Positions 5,143 through 8,020 of a stretch of 8,020 nucleotides of DNA are shown here, piece after piece (within the stretch, counting starts at the first letter, position 1; each line of letters begins with the position of its first letter). Origin of the DNA: an uncultured Treponema sp. (GTDB taxonomy: Bacteria > Spirochaetota > Spirochaetia > Treponematales > Treponemataceae); NCBI GenBank assembly GCA_937901865.1, contig CALDID010000256.1, positions 1 to 8,020 of the forward strand. The letters run 5' to 3'. Both the position numbers and the translations under genes were made by a program. Under the pieces are notes generated by a model that saw only the letters and a list, made by a program, of their open reading frames with translations, was not told the DNA's origin and did not search any database.

Positions 5143-6930
5143 CTACTCGTCGTCGCTTGTAAAGCCGAGAGAGCTGCCGCGCCGTTTGGCGTTAAGTCGT
5201 TCGGTAGAACAAAGCTCGCGAATCGTCTTTATCGGCGTTTCTTTGCCCGTCAACACCTCGTCTATCATAATCTTTCTGACGATATTCGCAATCTCTCCGC
5301 CAGAAAAATCAAACTCCTTTGCTAACTTTTCAGCCTCTTCTTTCGTCAATCGAGGAATATTGCTCTGCCATATCTTCACTCTAATCGCAAGCTCTGGCTT
5401 TTCAAACTTGACTTTGAACAAAAATCGTCTTTCAAAAGCACTGTCTAAGTTATCCGAAAGGTTCGTTGTCGCCACTAATATTCCCTCAAATCGCTCAAGC
5501 TCTTCAAGAATAATATTCTGCACAGAGTTGTCGCTTCTGTCTGCCGCACCGTGAACCCCAGAGCGCACAGAAAACACTCCATCAGCTTCGTTAAACAGCA
5601 AAATAGGTATCAAATCTCCTGCTTTCTTCGCATTTTCGCACATACGATTATAGCGGTCAAAGAGCTTCTTTGTCTTCTGCTCCGCCTCGCCGTGCCATTC
5701 AGATTTCATCGACGATATATCGACGTGGAAAATATCTCGCCCCGAAGACTTCGCCATCTGATATACGCTTTCGGTTTTTCCCGTACCAGACGCACCATAG
5801 AGCAAAATACAAAATCCCTTATTCATTCCCTTTTCTTCAAGGCGAGATTGAATATTGTCAAAAGATGAGGCGGAAACAGATTCAAACAGGCGTTTTATCT
5901 CTTTTTCGTTGTCTTTTGAAAAGAAAAGCTGTTTTTCTTTGATGTTCTCGCACAGAATAATGTTCTTGTCGCTCTTTCGCTCTTGAAACGATGAACCTTC
6001 CGCGCCAAAAAGCAGCGTATATGCTTTATCGGTCAGCGTGATAGTAGAGTCTTGAATAGTGCCTTTTATCTCAAATTGAATAAAGTCTTTTCTAAACAGC
6101 GTGTGAGTTTCTTCTATTATAGATGCGCTTATCGCCTCTCGGTTTCCCGAATCAGTATTGCGATTGATAAGCACGAACGAACGCAAATCGGGATTATTGC
6201 AAATCACCAAGCCAAAAGCTATATCATAAAGCATAGCTCTATCACCCGTATCTTTAAGATGTTCCTTAATCGTAGCAATTTCTTTTACACCGCGATAGCG
6301 TCTTTCAAGCCGTTCCACTTTGTCGAACAACGCCATACTAGAAAGTTTGTTGTCAATACGATTATCGATAATGCGCCCGACATCTGCCAAAAAGTCGCGA
6401 ATGTTAAAAGTCGCACTTTCTTTATCAAAGTCGATAATTCTGTTAGCAAGCACCGATTGCACTACATATTCAGGGATTTTATAGAATATGCGTCCAATGC
6501 TGTCATCTGGCGGGTCGCACTCTGCGATAATTCCTTTATCGACAAGCTCTTCCAGCTCATCGCGAATAGAAAGCAACACAAGCGGATTACATTCACAGCC
6601 GTCAGCTATGTTAAAATACGTTATCGGTCGCTCTGAAACCTCGTAATACACGCCGAACATCGAGCAGAAAATAAACGCCTGCGCTTCGTTCACATTCAAA
6701 TACGTACAAATATACTCTACGCTGCGGAAAAACTCTTTATTCTCCAAGCGAGGAGCAAAATGCGAAATTTTAAGCTCAGTAAACACAATCGAAATATGCT
6801 TTAACACATTGAAGCGCACTTTACGAGCTGTTTTTTTCGCAACTACTTTTCTCTTTTCTGTCTTTCCAGTCGTTTCAGCAACTTCTGTTGTATCAGTTGT
6901 ATCACTTGTATCAAGTTCTGTATCAGTCAT
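5143..6930 (-). CDS. AAA+ ATPase with N-terminal accessory region
   Basis: The 595-residue protein starts with a Thr/Asp-rich low-complexity stretch (1-22) and a basic segment (23-40). A helical, possibly winged-helix-like region (about 60-200) and a middle region of unknown type (about 210-330) follow. The AAA+ module covers about 370-560: Walker A GASGTGKT (379-386), Walker B ILLFNEAD (443-450), sensor 1 ATTN (487-490), arginine-finger candidates R501/R502 in FERRF, and sensor 2 GGEIANIVRK (544-553). The usual Walker B Asp is Asn447 while Glu448 is kept; I recall this FNEAD form in a subset of bacterial AAA+ proteins. No signal peptide or membrane segment is seen. Its ATG overlaps the kinase stop (ATGA), with AAGG about 9 nt upstream, so it is coupled to the kinase. 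Client and role are unknown; remodelling of a protein complex is the general family function. Confidence 0.88.
   Translation of the reverse strand: MTDTELDTSDTTDTTEVAETTGKTEKRKVVAKKTARKVRFNVLKHISIVFTELKISHFAPRLENKEFFRSVEYICTYLNVNEAQAFIFCSMFGVYYEVSERPITYFNIADGCECNPLVLLSIRDELEELVDKGIIAECDPPDDSIGRIFYKIPEYVVQSVLANRIIDFDKESATFNIRDFLADVGRIIDNRIDNKLSSMALFDKVERLERRYRGVKEIATIKEHLKDTGDRAMLYDIAFGLVICNNPDLRSFVLINRNTDSGNREAISASIIEETHTLFRKDFIQFEIKGTIQDSTITLTDKAYTLLFGAEGSSFQERKSDKNIILCENIKEKQLFFSKDNEKEIKRLFESVSASSFDNIQSRLEEKGMNKGFCILLYGASGTGKTESVYQMAKSSGRDIFHVDISSMKSEWHGEAEQKTKKLFDRYNRMCENAKKAGDLIPILLFNEADGVFSVRSGVHGAADRSDNSVQNIILEELERFEGILVATTNLSDNLDSAFERRFLFKVKFEKPELAIRVKIWQSNIPRLTKEEAEKLAKEFDFSGGEIANIVRKIMIDEVLTGKETPIKTIRELCSTERLNAKRRGSSLGFTSDDE
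6888..6914. repeat. Three 9-bp coding repeats in the ATPase N-terminus
   Basis: TTGTATCAG, TTGTATCAC and TTGTATCAA follow one another, and a degenerate fourth unit ends at 6926. On the minus strand they encode the repeated (Ser/Thr)-Asp-Thr of the disordered start of the ATPase. In-frame expansion or loss would change only the length of this tail. Confidence 0.7.
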
Positions 6931-7883
6931 AAAATTATCCTTAACTTAGCCTTTTCGCACTCAATTCTAATAGAATTCACCGTGCCGCCATATTCGCCGT
7001 CTGTATGCACAACGAACCTTTCTTCACTGCTTGCATTCATCACAGAAAAGTCTTTGAAATAAAACCCTTTCAATAAAGAGTGCAAACCCATTATCACAAA
7101 CGGAAACTTCAAGAACGCCATAAAGTTCGAGATTCCAAACGCAATACACGCGCTTAATTTTCCGTCGTCAGCTCTCGCCTTTGGATTCATCGGCACGCCG
7201 CCGCCCTCTGCCTTAAAGTTCATTGCGCTCATAAAAATGAGCCTATCAAACGTTTGCTCCGCCTCATCATCAAACTTCACTTTTACTAAAGAAGACTTCA
7301 TCGTGAAAAAGGTCTGCAACGTTATTGCAATATAGCTCAATTTGCCGATGTGCAATCTATTTAACAGCGTCTTTATCTTTGATGTTTCGTTTTTTTGGCA
7401 GATAATCGCGTCTAAGCCCAGCCCTGCACTAATGCAAAATCGGTATTGTTTTTCCTCTGCCGTATCAGGATTTGTCTTTACAAGCCCAATATCTATTTTT
7501 TTCTCTTTGCCAGAGTCTGCGCTATGAGAGAGGATATTTCTGATTGATTTTCTCGGATTATGGCGCGGAAGTTTCAGACCTCGGCTAAAGTCATTGCCAG
7601 AGCCTGCGGGAATAAGAGCTAAGCGAAAAGACTCAAAATCCTCCACCCCGTTCAAAAACTCGTTTATAGTGCCGTCGCCACCGATGATGACAATGTCTTT
7701 TCCCTCTTTTTCGTCAGAACTCGTCTTTGTTAATTCACTTGCAATCTCTTTTGCATGTCCACGATATTCAGAAAAGATAACTTTATAGGCAACATTGCGC
7801 CGTTTTAGTTCTTTTTCGACAATATTCCATCTGCCGACAGATTTTCCCCTGCCGCCATACTTATTCACAACAAAATAATACAC
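6927..7883 (-). CDS. Diacylglycerol/lipid kinase, DagK/YegS family
   Basis: The 318-residue protein covers a full DAGK catalytic domain. MYYFVVNKYGGRGK (1-14) is the N-terminal strand and glycine loop, IVIIGGDGTINEFLNG (64-79) carries the GGDGT nucleotide-binding motif, and LIPAGSGNDFSRGL (90-103) is the second glycine motif. The C-terminal beta domain shows GGGVPMNPKARADDGKL (227-243) and HTDGE (293-297). Members transfer phosphate from ATP to diacylglycerol or related lipids at the cytoplasmic face of the membrane, feeding phospholipid turnover; YegS-like enzymes vary in lipid choice, so the substrate is not fixed by sequence. The start is GTG 7883, which fits the family N-terminus. No ribosome site precedes it, and the predicted transcription start falls on this GTG. 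The stop overlaps the ATPase start by 4 nt (ATGA), so the two form an operon. All motifs look intact. Confidence 0.93.
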   Translation of the reverse strand: MYYFVVNKYGGRGKSVGRWNIVEKELKRRNVAYKVIFSEYRGHAKEIASELTKTSSDEKEGKDIVIIGGDGTINEFLNGVEDFESFRLALIPAGSGNDFSRGLKLPRHNPRKSIRNILSHSADSGKEKKIDIGLVKTNPDTAEEKQYRFCISAGLGLDAIICQKNETSKIKTLLNRLHIGKLSYIAITLQTFFTMKSSLVKVKFDDEAEQTFDRLIFMSAMNFKAEGGGVPMNPKARADDGKLSACIAFGISNFMAFLKFPFVIMGLHSLLKGFYFKDFSVMNASSEERFVVHTDGEYGGTVNSIRIECEKAKLRIIL

Positions 7884-7889
7884 GCGCTT

Positions 7890-7918
7890 AGTATATCAGC
7901 CGTGTGCTGTTTTGTAAA
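7890..7918 (-). promoter_or_regulatory. Sigma70-type promoter of the kinase-ATPase operon (leaderless)
   Basis: TTTACA (7918-7913) and TATACT (7895-7890) each match consensus at 5 of 6 positions and are 17 bp apart. With -7 at 7890, +1 falls on 7883, the G of the GTG start codon. The mRNA would then have no leader, which explains the lack of a Shine-Dalgarno. Confidence 0.68.
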
Positions 7919-7931
7919 CAGGCAAAGCCTG
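7919..7931. repeat. Small perfect hairpin CAGGC-AAA-GCCTG
   Basis: A 5-bp GC-rich stem with an AAA loop lies directly upstream of the operon -35. It could be a remnant terminator or a regulator site; nothing decides between these. Confidence 0.35.
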
Positions 7932-7938
7932 ATTTATA

Positions 7939-7970
7939 ATAGACCTTACTTGTGCAAGAGTAAGCCTATT
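7939..7970. repeat. Imperfect inverted repeat beside the second mobile-element copy
   Basis: AATAG-ac-CTTACT and AGTAAG-c-CTATT pair around a short loop (TGTGCAAG). The left arm starts TAGACC like the mobile-element end that begins 30 bp further on. It may be a related short palindrome that received the element, or chance. Confidence 0.4.
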
Positions 7971-8020
7971 AGACCTGTTCGATAATTGTCATTATCGGGC
8001 TCGACCCGATAATCTTTTTG
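7970..8020. mobile_element. Second copy of the MITE-like element (cut by the window end)
   Basis: All 51 visible bases are identical to 5008-5058, from the TA and terminal repeat TAGACCTGTTCG through the first stem-loop to the T-run. The orientation is the same as the first copy. The flank (GCCTAT) is unlike that of the first copy, so the shared sequence begins at the TA, as expected for a transposed unit. Confidence 0.9.

Noticed and set aside
6052..6636. Plus-strand open frame of 194 residues
   Set aside because: It lies wholly within the AAA+ gene on the other strand, has no ribosome site and shows no recognisable domain.
5008..8020. Composite transposon bounded by the two element copies
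   Set aside because: The genes between them are a housekeeping-like kinase and an ATPase, there is no transposase, and each copy has its own TA boundary; independent insertion is simpler.

Overview
The window reads as chromosomal DNA of a Gram-negative, host-associated anaerobe. My best guess is a gut or rumen Treponema-like spirochaete. The guess rests on a signal-peptide-bearing outer-membrane barrel ending in Phe-Phe, mixed base composition, and an ADP-ribosyltransferase-fold gene pair of a kind I associate with gut anaerobes. No rRNA or single-copy marker is present, so the lineage is inference. No tRNA, rRNA, CRISPR array or full-length transposase gene was seen, and no gene-free stretch exceeds 300 bases.

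Layout, left to right. Positions 1-97 hold the first 32 codons of an unrecognised minus-strand gene. Positions 148-239 hold four 23-bp tandem units just downstream of a large outer-membrane beta-barrel gene (245-2092, minus). That gene has a near-consensus promoter with two matching palindromic operators 30 bp apart. Next is a DUF218/YdcF-like membrane protein (2225-3049, minus), divergent from a CE4/NodB-type deacetylase (3138-3770, plus) across an 88-bp region where both promoters overlap. An AT-rich pair follows on the minus strand: a DUF3990-type protein (4325-4996) and its overlapping partner (3901-4344). The partner seems to have lost its tail to a one-base change in a G5 run; the lost tail is still readable down to 3767.

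A 114-bp MITE-like element (5008-5121) has 12-bp perfect terminal inverted repeats bounded by TA. It lies between the pair and a two-gene operon made of a DagK/YegS-type lipid kinase (6927-7883) and an AAA+ ATPase (5143-6930), which overlap by 4 nt. The operon promoter is placed so that transcription should start on the kinase GTG codon itself. A second copy of the element starts at 7970 and runs off the window; its 51 visible bases are identical to the first copy.

How the parts may work together: the barrel gene looks like a tightly controlled, strongly expressed envelope gene. The DUF218 protein, the deacetylase and the lipid kinase could all act on envelope or glycan chemistry, but nothing shows that they form one pathway. 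The DUF3990 pair resembles a toxin/antitoxin-like accessory module. Its low GC, the neighbouring mobile element and the broken partner suggest it was acquired and is decaying or switchable.
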